Shown here piece after piece: positions 5,335-5,460 of a stretch of DNA of 5,460 nucleotides. Source of the DNA: Candidatus Colwelliibacteriota bacterium (GTDB lineage Bacteria > Patescibacteriota > Minisyncoccia > UBA6257 > Colwellbacteraceae). The stretch spans positions 1-5,460 of the forward strand of contig JAQTRD010000037.1 of NCBI GenBank assembly GCA_028711965.1, given 5' to 3'. The stretch's first letter is position 1, and each line of letters starts with the position of its first letter. Position numbers and translations under genes: made by a program. Under the pieces are notes generated by a model, which saw only the letters and a program-made list of their open reading frames with translations, did no database searches and was not told where the DNA came from.

Positions 5335-5460
5335 ATGCCGCCTCCAGTCAAACATCATTCAAAGTCAAAAGTGGGAAGACGCAGATCGCACCAAGCCAAG
5401 GCTAAAACGACCCTTGTTGCCTGCAAAAAATGCGGAAGGCCGAGCCTGCCGCACAGAGTC
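5335..5460 (+). CDS. rpmF: Ribosomal protein bL32, N-terminal 42 residues (partial)
   Basis: This is a small zinc-ribbon protein of the large ribosomal subunit. The 42 visible residues show the family pattern: proline-containing N-terminus, a basic stretch with KSKVGRRRSH (10-19), then LVAC and CKKCG with zinc ligands C30 and C33, and PSLPHRV at the window edge, where the family normally continues to a second cysteine pair. Full length is usually about 55-65 residues, so roughly a third is missing beyond the edge. The N-terminus starts MPPPVKHHSKSK, more divergent than the common MAVPKRR start. ATG at 5335 is the natural start, with no Shine-Dalgarno and its own strong promoter. In many bacteria rpmF is followed by plsX or other fatty acid genes; nothing downstream is visible here. 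Confidence 0.95.
   Translation, partial: MPPPVKHHSKSKVGRRRSHQAKAKTTLVACKKCGRPSLPHRV

Noticed and set aside
1..5460. A new defence, mobile or biosynthetic system
   Set aside because: All five genes are recognisable and mostly housekeeping. There is no array, transposase, integrase, long direct repeat or unexplained long gap.

Overview
The window most likely comes from a Candidate Phyla Radiation (Patescibacteria) bacterium, possibly Parcubacteria-like. This is an inference from the style of the proteins, not a database result. The clues are a threonyl-tRNA synthetase that begins directly at its editing domain with no TGS domain, a short 1052-residue DnaE that stops soon after its OB fold, a CYTH protein of a style I associate with these genomes, an L32 with a divergent N-terminus, tight gene packing and a GC content near 45%. 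All three stop codons end real genes (TAG for dnaE, TAA for CYTH, TGA for rnhB). RNase HII ends at TGA at its expected length, so the Gracilibacteria/SR1 code, in which TGA encodes glycine, is unlikely.

Layout. Positions 1-4592 are read on the minus strand in the order CYTH protein, dnaE, thrS. The thrS gene runs off the left edge and its start codon lies inside the last 25 bases of dnaE. Positions 4639-5460 are read on the plus strand as rnhB and then rpmF, which runs off the right edge. There are three small intergenic gaps of 108, 46 and 60 bases. No stretch over 300 bases lacks a gene, and I see no tRNA, rRNA, CRISPR array or mobile element.

The genes are housekeeping: replicative polymerase, tRNA charging, RNA-DNA hybrid removal, a ribosomal protein and a CYTH-fold phosphohydrolase or cyclase relative. 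No new defence or metabolic system is visible. The most interesting signal is in the gaps. At each of the three gene starts that open a transcription unit with a closely abutting signal (dnaE, CYTH, rnhB), a TATAAT or TAAAAT box sits only 6 to 8 bases before the start codon. For dnaE and CYTH there is also a TTTACY box exactly 17 bp further upstream. This geometry predicts leaderless or nearly leaderless mRNAs without a Shine-Dalgarno sequence. The rpmF gene has a perfect TTGACA box and a predicted leader of only about 9 bases, also without a Shine-Dalgarno. In contrast thrS, which sits inside an operon, has a strong AGGAGG. The divergent CYTH and rnhB promoters overlap physically in their 46-bp gap.
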